64,000 nucleotides of DNA from Magicicada septendecula (Eukaryota > Arthropoda > Insecta > Hemiptera > Cicadidae): NCBI GenBank assembly GCA_034769895.1, contig CM068370.1, positions 46,738,344-46,802,343 of the forward strand. Reading direction: 5' to 3'. A model generated the notes under the pieces. The model worked only from the letters and a program-made list of their open reading frames with translations. It did not search any database and was not told where the DNA came from. Numbering within the stretch: position 1 is the first letter of the stretch; each line of letters begins with the position of its first letter. Made by a program: the position numbers and the translations under genes. This document shows positions 1 through 12,340 of the stretch, piece after piece.

Positions 1-1348
1 GAAATCACTTATAGAAAAGCAAAACATAATGTTAAGTAATAAATTTGATGAAGTAAAAAATAATTTCACTGAAATAAATGTTAAATTTGATGTACAGAAT
101 AATAAATTTGATGAACTAAACACTAACATGAATGAACAAAAGAATGATTTCAATGAAAAGTTGAAAGAACAAAATAATGAAATAAAGAGCAATTTTAATG
201 AGATTAGAGAAAAAATAAAACAACAAAAGGTCGACATTAATAAACATTTAAAAGAAGTTGATGAACATTTTAATACTACTGGAAAACAATTACAAGATAA
301 GTAAATGAAAGTAGAAAGAGAAAGGAGAGGAGAGAAAATAAACTGAAACAGGTAAGTGAATCTGATAATGAAGATAGTGAAACTATAAGTGATAATAGTA
401 ATGGTGTTAGTTTAAAGGCAAAACAGGTGACAGTAGACAAGGTGAGTAATAATGTTATGATTATGTTAACAAGGGTAAAATAATGGTGAATAATAATAAT
501 AACAACAACGAAGTAGTTGGAAATGAGGTATCTAAGTATGATACATTAAGTAATGGTGGTGATAATAAGAGTAGAAAGTTAGTTGGGGTTAGTAATGGAG
601 TGTTAGTGAGTGTTGATGAATTGGAGAAAGAATGGAGAGAGAGTTTAAAGGTAGAGTGTGGATAAAGGGCAGATTTCCCCGGTGTAATAGGTGAAGTAGA
701 GACTTCATGTGTGGTTAGCAAGAACAAAGGTTTCTTGAAAATGTTTTGGGTAGATGAAAAATCTACAAATAATTCCCCTGTGTATTATGATTTCCCTGGA
801 AAAGCCAGGATGTGTTATAATAATGTTGTGTTGCCCGCCCTTTGTGTGGAGTGAGATAGAAAGTGAAATGGTGTTATGATGAGAGGTATTTTGAGAGAGG
901 GAGGGAGATAGAGTTGTTTGATGTTAATAGAAGTTATGAAGAATTATTAAAAAGAATAAGGGTTGAGAGAGTGAATAAAATAAATAACTTACCTTGTTGT
1001 GAGAATAGTGCAGCAATAGATGATGAAAACGTTGATAATTATAGTGAATATTTACCTGTACATAGGATTGGGGTGTTAATCATAGCTGACTCTGATAATA
1101 ATACGATGATAAAATGCTTAATTACGACAGATAATAATACTGAAGGAGACAACCAAAAATACTGATGTAGACAGATTTTATGATTGAATAATATGGAGTA
1201 ATACGGGGGGGGGGGTTATTATTCTGGTGTAATGGAACAATTTGAGAAATGGAATGTTTATTATATTAATGGTAATAATATAATGAATTTAAATAAAAAT
1301 GAAAATTGTTATATTAAAATAAGAGTAATTTTCGATGATGGTGGTTAA
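1..1348 (+). pseudogene. Degenerate Gag-like coiled-coil gene of LTR element A (5' end outside the window)
   Basis: Broken coding region seen as pieces: a coiled-coil stretch at 29-304 rich in Asn, Lys and Glu, a piece at 483-665, one at 863-1165, and the C-terminus at 1232-1348. Aligned by eye it follows the intact 473-aa protein of element D (57360-58781): ELEKEWRESLKVECG against ELERERKNNIVVEWG, WCYDERYFERGREIELF against WCGDEIEVNRELYVEKV, and the same final DDGG before the stop. It has frameshifts and in-frame stops, so it is not functional here. No zinc knuckle, protease, reverse transcriptase or integrase follows. I infer a Gag-type role because of its place in an LTR element and the N-terminal coiled coil; no recognised domain proves it. 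Confidence 0.6.
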
Positions 1349-2082
1349 ATTGTTATTAAGGAACATTTAATTATGTGAGTGTAGTGGGTTTTGAAATGGA
1401 CTGAATTATGAAATGATTTGTGGTAAACTAGAATGGATAATAATGTAGATTGTATGTACTTTTGTGTTGATGTTAAATGTACTTATGTAGTAAGGTTATG
1501 TACATCATTTTTTATGTAGTCAATTTATAGGTTTGTTTGAAGTTCATGACAGTAATATTTTGTTTGAAGTAAATTTCATTGTGGAAATAAATAAATACAA
1601 GATGAAATTAAATGAATTAAAATTGTTTTGAATAATAATGTAATGGAAGTAACGTACAGTGTTTTGATTACGAGGTAATTAAAATTTATGTGAGGATTTA
1701 ATTAATGTAAACTGTTTTAAGTAATGCAATTACAGAAATTAATTAATTTGAGATGGGTCTAAGTAATTTAAAAGGTAGAAATATGTGTAATAAATCTGAA
1801 TAATTTATTTTTGATTTGAAATGGATAATAAATGGTAGACAATTAAATTTAAATGATTAAAATAAAGTCAAAGTTGAAGTGAAAATGCAAGATGAACAGT
1901 TAAAATGTTTAATAAATAGAAATTGAAAAGTGTAATGTAAGTGAATTTTATTTAAATTCAGAGATGAAATGTTTTATGTTAACCTGAGGTTAGTGATGTA
2001 TTTTGAGTCTAGGTTTTTGTGAAATATAAATGTTTATTTGATTAGGAATCTAATACAGAAAAATGTAATATGTTTATGTTAA

Positions 2083-2123
<41 letters not shown>

Positions 2124-2218
2124 AAACCAGTACTTTACAAAAGACAAACCAGTACAGGCTAAGAGGAAAACAAACCAGTGCGGGATGTGGCATTGTAAAA
2201 GCCCGGTTATTGATATTT
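1349..2218 (+). other. Gene-free interior of element A with an AC/AT microsatellite
   Basis: No open reading frame of note. The stretch is AT-rich and corresponds in position to the non-coding interior of element D (58782-61589), though it is shorter. An AC dinucleotide run passing into AT lies at 2085-2123. Nothing else recognised. Confidence 0.6.
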
Positions 2219-2473
2219 TTTATTGAATGTTACAGTTTGGTGATACTGTGGTGACGTGCCTGTCTGACTTTATGGTGTTGGGATCTCGACCAGGGAAGTA
2301 CAGTAAGGTCATACAGGTGCAGCCGCAGTCGCTGGACTAGGGGGTAAGTTACCCATGATTTTAATAAGGATTTATGGGGGGGGGTTGTGGCGCCATATCC
2401 TAGCCAGTCCTCTTAGGTTTTTAGGCAATGAGTTTTTCTGTTTCGGCAGAAAACCTCTTATTGGGGGGGGTAT
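2219..2473 (+). other. Conserved 3' non-coding block of element A: stem-loop and polypurine tract
   Basis: This block resembles 61590-61819 of element D although the rest of the interior has diverged: both share a TGTTGGGATCTC segment, a TTACCCATGA segment, a CAGTCCTCTT-like segment, a stem-loop and a G-rich tract ending GGGGGTAT before TGTAACG. The stem-loop is at 2426-2463 (arms CAATGAGTTTTTCTG and CAGAAAACCTCTTATTG, loop TTTCGG). The polypurine tract, which primes plus-strand DNA synthesis in LTR elements, is 2464-2473. The stem-loop may be a cis-acting RNA signal; that is inference. Confidence 0.65.
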
Positions 2474-3351
2474 TGTAACGGGACAAACCAGAGGGTTTAT
2501 TTTAATTTCATAATAATTGTAACAATCTGCAGTAACCTACGCTGAGCAACATTTTGATCATGAAAGCTTGACATTTTTGAACACCCGGTAGTCAGCCTCG
2601 TACCAAGCAGAGCGAGGTACAAAAGCAATTAGCGCCTTGGAATGTGTACAAGCACGCGTGTGTCACCTTTTGCGACGTAGAAAAGATCACGTGGGAAAGT
2701 AAAAGAAATTCCATAGCCGAACATGCGATGGAAACAACCAATCACAGAGTACTAGTTGACGGCAACCCTAACGCCTGGCAGGTAGGCAACCACGCACAAG
2801 AGATACACACAGTCGTCGCCGAGCAGTTGGATACTCATTAAACAGTACAGTCGTAATTTCAGTAGACCGACGTGAATTAAGTAGCCAAGGTCTACCGAAA
2901 TATGTAACAGTGTCAGAGAAGAAAACCAGGAGGAAAAGTGTCAATGAAATCTACACAATACGTAAACGGGCAGAAGTAGAACAGTGTTTAGTGATGGAGT
3001 GAAAGTGCGGTAAGGAAGATGGCGGGATTTGGTGGATAACTCGGACAGGTACAATATACAGAAAACAATCAGTTTGATTTGAAATAAAGTAAATATTAAA
3101 GAGCTAATAAATAAAACATGGGGGGGGTAAATATATGTAAAAGAGGGTGTATTACGTAAATACTGGTTTGTCGATAAGATTTTAATCATAAAATTGTATG
3201 TGTAGAATGGTTAAGAGATTAGTTGAAATAAGAGAATAAGAAAGAGAAAGAAAGAAAGAGTAATATTGAGAATAATAAATTAGAGTCGTTTTCACAAAGA
3301 AACGTGTTAGAGTAGTAATTTCACCGTTACCATTTCCTAGTATGCTGTGCT

Positions 3352-3500
3352 GAAAAACTCGTCTAATGTTCCGGGGAATTTTCTGAATTGGGGGAAGTCA
3401 GATTGCTAAATTGTCCAGTGTTTTCAATTAAGGTAAAGTATAAAGGTTTCCATATCTGTCCTTCAAAGATATTGGTGGTGGCCCTGAACTTCTGATGGTG
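3352..3500. repeat. Dispersed repeat, copy 1
   Basis: Resembles 31508-31690 in the same orientation. Both carry a TC(G/A)TCTAATGT start, a TGGGGGAA segment, a GGTTTCCA(T/C)AT segment and a GTGGTG segment in the same order and similar spacing. Similarity is partial. The class of repeat was not identified. Confidence 0.4.
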
Positions 3501-3626
3501 TATGAAAATGTAAGTCAGCAAGAAAAGATTGCAAGGTAAGATTCTGGCAGAGTATATTTTTTTTAAATTTATAAATGTTTGTTTCTCTACATATTGTGTC
3601 ACAGACGTTAAAAGTTGTTCACTTTA

Positions 3627-3679
3627 AGGGCCCTTTTATGCATCTGATTCAAATCGTACGATAAGTTTTGCATCCGAGT
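3627..3679 (+). repeat. Left half of an inverted repeat split by the Gypsy insertion
   Basis: About 38 bases starting GGGCCCTTTTATGCATC resemble the reverse complement of 29328-29383, just outside the other end of the Gypsy element. The two halves would make terminal or internal inverted repeats of one small DNA transposon into which the Gypsy element landed. Similarity by eye is roughly three quarters, so the call is tentative. Confidence 0.35.
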
Positions 3680-3890
3680 TGACTCCGATTTTTATCGTGT
3701 GTCAAAAATATCAGAAGTGGGTTTGAACAAACTCTATCAATGTTGCTGTCATCAGTACTGAAAATGAATCCGTGAGTGTTGTATGCCGCTTAACGGTTCA
3801 TGTTTATAAGCTTCGGAAGCGGGATCCTATAGCGCTCTCCTGTTCTGGATTTCGTCAGTTAGCCTTTCTGTATTAATGTCTTCCATATTA

Positions 3891-5418
3891 TAATTAAATC
3901 TTATATCTACCTGATTTGTTTGTTTTGTTAGTTTTGTTTTGTAAATAAATATCACTTGTCACACGTTGTTCACTCTGAGTTTAAATTAACACTGGTTCGT
4001 TAAATATTTTTATTAAATAATAATGAATTATTTAATTGGTTCAAATTAATTATCTTTTATTGTTTATGACTTAATCACAGGATCGTTCTTTATATTTGTC
4101 CTTTTAAAGCAGTACTTTGATATGGGTCAGCTAAAGTGCTGTTTCTATTTATAATACACTAGCGGAATACCCGTGCTTCACTATGGAGTTTCACGTTGTA
4201 CGTAATGATAATAACCACACTTGGATGAAGACTGTAATCATAATAACCACACTTGGATGAAGACTGTAATCATAATTAGCATCGTAATGGAATGCACCAA
4301 GATTTAAATCAGCGTGCAGTGTTCGTCTGGATCGAGCAGTGCGTACTCGAACGGTTTCCAGTCTTGCTTTCCGTTGCTCAACTGTTTCAGACGAACAGGC
4401 TTGAGCATTGTGTACTCGAGCGGTTTCCAGTCTTGCTTCCCGTTGCTCGTCTGTTTCTGAAGCTCGTGATGCCTTTTTCTTTCGTGCTTGAGGTGTAGAT
4501 CGACCAATCGCTTGTCGTAATAATTGATTTGACAGCGAAAGTAATGCTTTGTGACGACTATTACAAATGCACTTGGAAAAAGCAAAGAAAATGCGTGTGA
4601 TATCTATTATCTAATGTCGACCGGCAATTGGAATTTCACAATCAACACCACTTGTTATGTTACACACGAACTGAAATGTCGCTGTTTGTATTTGATTCAA
4701 TTCAATTCTGTCAAGCGTGCGCACTCATACACCGAAAACACACGAACTGCCGCTAAACTATATGAAATACACTCATTTGTTGAAACGAATATTTACCTTT
4801 TAAACTAAATGGGTTTCAGAAGTGGTACACTCGCAAACCTTCGCGGGCGTGCGCACAACAACTCACCGAAGTTTCATCGCAATCGGATGAATGGTAAAGG
4901 AACGCATACGGGACAAACAAAGAAACATTAATTTTTATATATATCACCTATTGTAAAATGGTTGTACTAATTCAGAAACCTTCGTGGGCATGCGCACAAC
5001 AACTCGCCGAAGTTTCATCGCAATCGGATGAATGGTATAGGAACGCATATGGGACAAACAAAGAAACATTCATTTTTATATATATCGATGATACAAATAT
5101 CATTCGTGACATCATTTATCTTACTTATTTTATTTGACTTTATTCTTTAAAGGTTTTATTAAGCTCACTTAACAGTTTATGTGGGAAACTTGTCTTGTCA
5201 ATTCGCCTTTGTCATTCTGTTTGTTTATGTTGTAGTGTCTTATTATGCAGATAGTGGATTTACCACTGTTCACTTGAATTTCTTCTCTCCTTTCATTCTT
5301 TAATGGTTCATACCATTTACTGATACATTCTTCCTGGTTACTCATTTATAGTTATTTTAGTATCATTCACCCTTCTGGTGTTCATTATTATTATTATGGA
5401 ACGTTTTGTGACATTACA
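3891..5418 (-). repeat. 3' LTR of the minus-strand Gypsy element, interrupted
   Basis: Sequences 3891-4157 and 5086-5418 match the LTR at 28438-29031 in order, with a foreign block of about 930 bp between them. On the minus strand the LTR begins TGTAATGTCAC, close to TGTAACATCAC in the partner. The partners have small differences, so the insertion is not very recent. Confidence 0.8.
4158..5085. mobile_element. Short transposon-like insert in the Gypsy LTR, possibly Helitron-related
   Basis: The block interrupts the LTR between AATAC and the point where LTR sequence resumes. It contains a tandem duplication of about 33 bp at 4208-4275, and two similar segments ending in a run that includes TTTCATCGCAATCGGATGAA and then AT-rich tails (4858-4945 and 4998-5085). 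Between about 4310 and 4460 the minus strand encodes two copies of a motif of the type SETxEQRxARLETxR. Such repeats are known to me from N-terminal parts of some arthropod Helitron proteins, but I cannot confirm this from the sequence, and no helicase or Rep motif is present. It could instead be another non-autonomous element. Confidence 0.4.
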
Positions 5419-6371
5419 TATGATCCCCTCTCAAAATTGATAATTTGAGAAAAACAAGTTCTTTGGGTTGATGAAATTATCATTTTAATTTGGTTCAGTT
5501 ATAATACTACTGCTTTCTTCTTTATCTAATTTAATGGGTTTTTGTGTATTGGTTCAGACTATGTTCTTCGTTAGTCTCATTTCTTTAGCTTACACGTAGT
5601 TGTCAATTTTTTCATTGTATTGGTTAGTTATTTGTTCATTTATACATTCGTTCTTATCTTGATAATTTCCCTGTTCTTCTGTAATACCCTTCTCCTTCTC
5701 ATTAAACGCATCTTAATTCTTATAACATTTCTCCTTTTCTCTTTCATTTACCTCGAAGTTGTTGACTTAATCCTTGAAATATCATAATTCCCTAACATTT
5801 TATAGCAGGTTCGGAGTCAGAGGGGCTCTCATTGGCATCCATTCTCCGCCGTTCCTTAACTATATACTCACAGATCAGAGGAATCTTCATCTCTGTCTGA
5901 GACAATAAAAAGTTGTACATAACAACAGTTGCACTATCACAACACATAAGACATAATATATTATTCATATTTCATTATAAGACATTATATTCATTTATTA
6001 GAATACTCAAGGGATTAGAGGTTCCATTACATAAATTCCATTACTGTATCACTTCTGATGCTTTATCAATTCATTTAGCATATTTCTCTTCCCAGGTCAT
6101 TGGTTATCATAACTCGATATATTTGCTGTATTATCGTAAGCTTTGTTGTTTTTCATCAATACTATGTTAGATGTTGGTTTTGTTATTATACATATCTTTA
6201 TTTTCACATTTATTTTCATCACCATATAATTATGCAGTTAAATCTATAAATTCATCATCACCTTATGTTGTAGTTCTCTATTCTTCTTCATTTTCATCAT
6301 AATTCATTCATAACATTGTTTATATAATAGTTTGTAACATTTCTATGTTGGTTAGTTCCTTTTAATTATTC
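5419..6371 (-). other. 3' interior and polypurine tract of the minus-strand Gypsy element
   Basis: No gene. Read on the minus strand, a purine tract GAGAGGGGATCATA lies directly before the LTR start, and a small inverted repeat (5430-5449, arms CTCAAA and TTTGAG) sits just before it. The rest is AT-rich and without coding potential that I recognise. It is probably the non-coding tail between the integrase stop (15623) and the 3' LTR. Confidence 0.6.
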
Positions 6372-6383
6372 ATTTAAGTACTT

Positions 6384-6731
6384 AAATATATGAAAAATAT
6401 ATTATACTAACCGTCTGTGACTTCACTTTTGATGTCCCTTCTTATTACGACATGTTTCAAGACTCTTGTCCCATTGTCAAGCATAAAATTTGTAGCACAT
6501 ATCAAATATGTTTGTCAAACGTTAAAAACCATGTCATAATGACCACAAATAACGGATTATTAAAATAACGAACTATACTAATTTGTAACTTGAATACGCG
6601 CATCGGGCGAACAGTGTATACTGCACAGCGACCCACCGCGCATTAACCACAACTGATTCTAGTTATCTCAATATCTCAACGCGGTGTCATACAATACATT
6701 ATACTTGAATAGTAACTGGTCGTTCAAAATG
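6384..6731 (-). repeat. 3' pseudo-LTR of the minus-strand Penelope copy
   Basis: Matches the direct repeats at 12341-12735 and 15146-15537 of the plus-strand copy in reverse complement. It overlaps the C-terminal coding end and runs to the insertion boundary, but lacks the last part (TTTAACGGAAACGTGG and beyond) present in the other copy. Confidence 0.75.
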
Positions 6732-9132
6732 TGTGGCTTGGTATTAGTGTCCCTGAACGCTTTGTACACCTCAAATTCCTCGAGTGTGTTCATATAACGT
6801 CCTTTACTGCAAAAGTGGAGGGGTTTTAAATTAGTTCTGAAATCAGTATAACTATGATTTTCATAAGATGTTTGGCGAAACTTGATTTGATAGTATCATA
6901 GTTACGACGGATAGTGGGTGGTTTGTGTTCATTGAATCTTTTGAGAAAACCACGGCCCGTCTGGCCCACATAGAAAGCGTCACAATCATTGCATGACAAT
7001 TTATAAATGCCCGTTTTATTCTCAATACAAGTAGATTCGTGGGTACGAAGATTATTTAAGATATTATTTGTAGTCTTGTAAGTGACTATGATATCAGTGT
7101 TTTTGTTTATGAGAGATTTTAAAATGTTCGGCATGAAATTGGTATATGTTGCGGCGATATATCTATGTGGTTTTTTCTCCCGTGCAGTCATTGATAATTG
7201 GTTAATGGTCCTTATTCTATTTTTATGTTTCTTGAGAATATTGTTTACGACGTTGGTATTGTAACCATTTGCGACTGCGATATATTTGATGGTATTTAAC
7301 TCGGTAAGAAAATCTTTGTTATCAAGGGGTAAAGATAAAAGTCTATGTATCATGCTGTGAAACGCAGCCATTTTTTGCGATATGGGATGAAATGACGTGG
7401 CGTGTATCACGGTGTCTGTTGTCGTTGGTTTTCTGTATATATTAAAATGTAAATTATTGTTGGTGTTTTTTGTGATTATCAGATCTAAGAAGTTTAGTTG
7501 TCCATTGTCCTCATGTTCCAAGGTGAATTTCATATGTTTGTTAATATTATTTAGATAACCGTGTAAACGATCAATCTGCCGCTGTGTACCTTTATAAATT
7601 AAGAACGTGTCATCGACATATCTACCATAAAATATAATATTGTTGCTATGTATATCATTCTCAAAGATATAGGAATTCTCAAAGTAATTTAAGTATATAT
7701 CTGCAAGAAGGCTTGATAGAGGTGAACCCATAGCTAATCCTTCTCGTTGGCTGAAATATAATTTGTTATGGGTAAAGTAATTTTGGTCAAGGAGCAACTT
7801 TAATAACTCAATCAATTCATGTATACTTTTGATATCTAATTTTTTGGTATTTATAAGATTCTTCTTCAGTAACTGTAGAGTATCGGATATCGGTATATTT
7901 GTATATAAGTTAACGATGTCAAGGGATGCCATTTTATATGAAGGTTCGATTTTTAGTTTTTTAACCTTATTAACAAAGTCAATGCTATTAGTTAAGCTGT
8001 AGTTATTCTCCAATATTATATTCTGTTTGATTATGGTGAGTAGTTTTTTGGTGGTTTTATAACCCGGGGCAGTGGTAAAATTCACTAACGGTCTTATAGG
8101 GGTATTTTCTTTATGCAACTTCGGTAATCCTGTTAACAAGGGCGCTTTTGCGTTGATAGGTTTCAAATGTCTCCTAGTCTGTTCATCAAATAGATGTATG
8201 CATTTATTTATACATTGATTTAGACTTTTAGTATATTGTTCTGTAGGGTCAGAAGTTAATCTAACTATGTTATTGTCTGCTATAAAATCTTGTATCTTCT
8301 CATTATAAATATTCGTGTCCATGATAACTACAGTGTTGCCTTTATCTGCTTTAGTAACTAAAGTGTGGTTATCAGTTAATTTCTTTTTGAGATTAATTAG
8401 AGTTTTTCGTTCTTTGTTATAATTGGCTGAAAAAACAGAGCGAATGTTCTTATTGATGTTATGTCTTTCAATAATCTTATTAAACTTATTATTTATTAAA
8501 AACCGAACCTTATTTTGTTCTTGTTGGTCAGATATCGCTTTGACGACAGTTTCGGCGTTTAAAATTTCTGCAATGATATGTTTGCGGCTAAAATTGGATG
8601 TATGTACCGGTAAATTATATTTCAAACCTTTATTTAGTAATTCAGTTTCGTCTGAGTTTAATTTGATAGAAGTTAAATTCTGTAGTCGTGTATAGAATGT
8701 TTGTTTATGTTTAATATTATCAACTGTCTGTAACTGATCGTTTATTAATCTTTGAAGTTTGTTTGCCTGTGTGATACGCATGCGATAAGTAATCTGTTGT
8801 ACATCTCTGTTTATAAAGTCAAGATAGTATTCCAATGCGACAGGATGTGTGCTGTCTAGTAACTTCAAATGTGTTTTATATAATTTTGAGTTTAAATAAG
8901 CTTTCTTGATGTAAAGAGATTTTAATTCCTCTTTAATTCTATATGTTTCAGCATGCTTTTTTGTTTTTCTGTCAGCAATATTTGAGCATTTCATATGTAT
9001 GGTAGCATAGTTTGGTGTGACACCGTGTTTCAAGCAAGATTTATTAAATTTTATGTGCAAAATAGTTTTGTGGAGTTTGGTTTTAACGTTTTGAAATTCT
9101 CGTACTAGATTTGTTCGACTAACTGTATTCAT
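6668..9132 (-). pseudogene. Penelope-like reverse transcriptase with GIY-YIG endonuclease (frameshifted near C-terminus)
   Basis: The open frame from the ATG at 9132 gives 768 residues to 6826. Domain order fits a Penelope-like element: an N-terminal region, a reverse transcriptase with GLPKLHK near residue 340, LAMGSPLSSLLADIY and the catalytic YVDD near residues 505-508, then a C-terminal GIY-YIG nuclease (GIY near 707, YVGQTGRG near 718) with a preceding cysteine pair in CNDC. Such proteins copy their RNA at chromosomal ends or nicks. A 4-bp deletion relative to the plus-strand copy, near 6866, shifts the frame; the proper C-terminus would end at 6668. Otherwise this copy is better preserved than its partner, which has two frameshifts. 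The start is the first ATG and matches the start in the partner. Confidence 0.9.
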
Positions 9133-9162
9133 ATTATACTAGGAATAAATCTGTTTTTAGTA

Positions 9163-12100
9163 TATGTTATTAGATTTCATAAAAACAGAATAACCATGTA
9201 AATAGGTATAGAATAATCAAAATAAACAAGAAAGAAGAAACCAAGAGAGAAGAATAAAGCAGAAGTGCCATGTGAAACAGTAACCCAATAGCTGTTTGAC
9301 ACTACAACTAGACTGAGACTAAAACGAACTAATGGACAGAATAAATGTAAATTCAACTGTCAATTCAGTAAATGGTTAATGTAAACCGAATGTTATTTAT
9401 AAACAAAAAACAAACGAATTAGCAGTTAAATACTGTGAAAGCAAAATCAGCATTTTTCTGATAATAAATGTGACAATGAACAGTAGATAATGAATGCCAA
9501 AACCGATGTTAACAATGGCTATATTGTAGGAACTAAGATGTATTTCTGCATCAAATATACCTGTCAGAAAAGAGAGCTAATTATATAAGAGAATCTTATA
9601 CCAATAAGATGTCTCCATAATTTACCGAATTGAGAACCAATAGGCATTATTAAGGCCAAATTTCAGTGTAGGCGATACACTTAACAAACTTAGACCAAAC
9701 ATTAGTCAATAAAATGACTATCAATAATTATCACCAGTGCAAACTAAAATGCACAAGAACTATGGTTATGCATTGACATAACGAAAAATGTTATTAAAAC
9801 GATAGGTTTAGCCATAATTTTAATTGTAAATAGTAGCTTAAAACATACTAACGGTGAACGAAATGTCATAGTCAGTAGGATCATTTATTACTATGTATAG
9901 AATTAAGGTGTACAAGTTCAGTGAAAAAAACGTCAGTACAGTATTAATGGTGTCCGCACATAAACATTTGATTAATAAAATGTTATGTGGATGCGAGCAA
10001 GGTTAACTAAAAGTGTAAAATCGGCGACTCATAAAGAGCAGACGACAGTAAGAATAGTGTACCCGAACATTGATTTTCTAACAATGTCGGTTAAAGTGAA
10101 AGTAATTCGAGATCGAGTGATATCAATTTAAAGGAAACAAAACAATCTTTAATTTGATAATAATATCAACTCAATCGTGACGGTATTAAGCGTAATACAA
10201 CTGTTAGCATCATTTTATAAATGTACATCAGGAATCTGAGTACGAATAATAAGAACAATGACAACAGAAGCGACCTGTCAATCATCTCAACATTTGACAG
10301 TTAGAAAAACCGTTACCAACCGCCAAAAAGTGATACGTCATCCTCGTCTCACCTGTCTGGACCAATAAGAAAATTAGTTATTAAATAATAATTTTACCTA
10401 AGCCCGATCCAAGAGGAGGGTATATAAAGACAAACCAGCGAATTTTGAGGGGAGACCTTTACTAACTAGCGAGCAGAACAGACGTACGCTCGTCTCCGCT
10501 ACGTTTTTCTTTATAACACATAGCGTCAGTTACCTTGTACTCCAGAACCAATAGTTTAACGACAAGAGATTTTACTTCAAGTTCATCATCAACCAACGAC
10601 AGTGTTTAAGTGCAGTTTATTTTAATTTCTGCGGGAATGACGAACAGAAAATAATTTATTGTCATTATTCACGATCCATTTTAATCAGAAGAGGATCGCA
10701 TTATTCTGTTCTTGTGCGAATTAGTGCCGACACAAAGTAATCACTATAATCCGATTACTTAAGTGATAAAAGGTTTTAATTAAATAATTAAAACTCTGAA
10801 GGTAAAAGTGCAATTATTATTAATCTTGATCTGAGTGCAATAACTTGTATTTTTGCTACCATAACCTGTACTGACGCAAAACACAAAAACAGTATTTAAG
10901 ATTACACCACGTTTCGATTTATTATTCAAATTTTGTTATTAGTAAGTAAGCTATATGTTAGTTGTAAGGGCTCTCAATTGATAAAGATTGTCATTAAAAA
11001 AGCAAGCGTTGATGAAACGCACGATCTTTCAATAGATCGTTTTTTTTTCAATTACTTGGTAAAAGTAACCTAAAACTTTGTTGATCAATTGTATCATTGG
11101 ATACTGTGTAGGCATAATTGTTTTCTTTCGTGTCTCAAAGAATTCACAACTGAGATAATAATAATAATAACAATAATAGTAATAATAATATTAATAATTG
11201 TAATAATTTTATATTAAAATAAATAATATCTGTACTTAACCAGATTTATAATTCATGTTCTGAGCAAGCCGTATGAGGCATATAATAACTAACTTTTATT
11301 GTACAACTTTGTATGTTTACATTATGTGTATTTTTTTTTTGAATTCACTATAAGGGTGCAAATAAACCCATTATCAACAGCATCACCTGATTTGATTTAT
11401 TTTTTTTGAATAATTAAATAGTTTCATTTAATAAACTTAAACAACCTTCTGTTGTGTTTGACATATTGGAATAGCATTGCCAAAAAGTGGTACTCGACTA
11501 TTTTAAATTTTCTTTTCATCTAGTAATTTTTATGTATGGGTTTTACACGGGATTTTCCCTGAATAAATCCGTGTGGTGCCCACTAATTTAATAAACAAGG
11601 TGACATAACCTTGCAACCAAAGGGAGTTGATGAATGTAAGCTGAGTTGACAGTTTAGTGAACTTCAAGTAAACGCAATCAGGTACGTAAAAGTATATGTT
11701 TGTTTATAATATTGTCCAGACTTTACGGGACTTGACTTACTCAGACTACCTGTAATCAGAAGAAGTTTCTACTACCAGTTTCAACCAGACGAGATCTACT
11801 ATCAAGCAATCAACTGCCATACTTCATGTTTTAATTTAAGTTAATCTAACATTTAAATATAATCAACTTCATTATTTTTTGTTTAATACAAGGGAATTCT
11901 TTTAAAAAGAAACAAGTGTATTTAAACCATTGTAAACACTGTGAGTAACTTGAATGTTGTTTGGGAAAATACTTTACTACATTGGTCACCTTCAAGTAGA
12001 AATAACCATTCTCAACATTGAGTTATCTCAAAGGAACACTTCACCCATAAATGAATTTTGTTTTAATGAGACTTTTAATATTTTAACCACGAATTTAAAT

Positions 12101-12273
12101 TTAAACAACTACTACTCTTTTATTTTGTTTCAAGTTAACTTAACCGTAACATAAATTTGATAATAATAATAAATAATAAAACCCCTGATCGCAATACGTT
12201 ATAAATTGACGCATACAACGTGTGACAGATTTAACCACGAAACACACACACATATAAGATTAATTTTCTTATA
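9163..12273 (+). repeat. LTR-like block inserted at the Penelope 5' junction (no genes)
   Basis: About 3.1 kb without coding potential, bounded by the 32-bp direct repeat noted above. A promoter-like segment is at 10365-10425. Near the right end, TGACGC and AACGTG elements at 12207-12226 resemble the primer-binding-site variant seen after the LTR at 43447 and after the LTR at 49934. I read it as a solo or truncated LTR followed by a little leader sequence. The duplication of 32 bp is too long for ordinary LTR integration, so the insertion mechanism is unclear. Confidence 0.4.
10365..10425 (+). promoter_or_regulatory. Candidate RNA polymerase II promoter in the LTR-like block
   Basis: A CCAAT box (CCAATAAG near 10362-10369) is followed about 50 bases later by TATATAAAG (10421-10429). 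No gene follows, but this arrangement would suit a retroelement LTR promoter. No experimental support; the call rests on motifs only. Confidence 0.35.
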
Positions 12274-12340
12274 ATATTATACTAGGAATAAATCTGTTTT
12301 TAGTACCAAGCCACGTTTCCGTTAAATATATGAAAAATAT

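Larger units (their letters stand above)
2474..3890 (+). repeat. Start of the 3' LTR of element A, then unassigned sequence
   Basis: TGTAACGGGAC follows the polypurine tract directly, the usual start of a 3' LTR, and matches the TGTAACG start of element D's LTRs. The LTR end is not identified because the partner LTR lies outside the window. No gene is seen up to 3890. A dispersed repeat (3352-3500) and half of an interrupted inverted repeat (3627-3679) lie inside. Confidence 0.5.

Noticed and set aside
2644..2841. 65-residue open frame as a small gene
   Set aside because: It lies in the presumed LTR of element A, has no recognisable domain and no supporting homologue in the window.
10983..11055. 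Factor-independent terminator (hairpin ACGATCTTTCAATAGATCGT then T run)
   Set aside because: The hairpin is real but the DNA is eukaryotic and no gene ends there; functional meaning is not supported.
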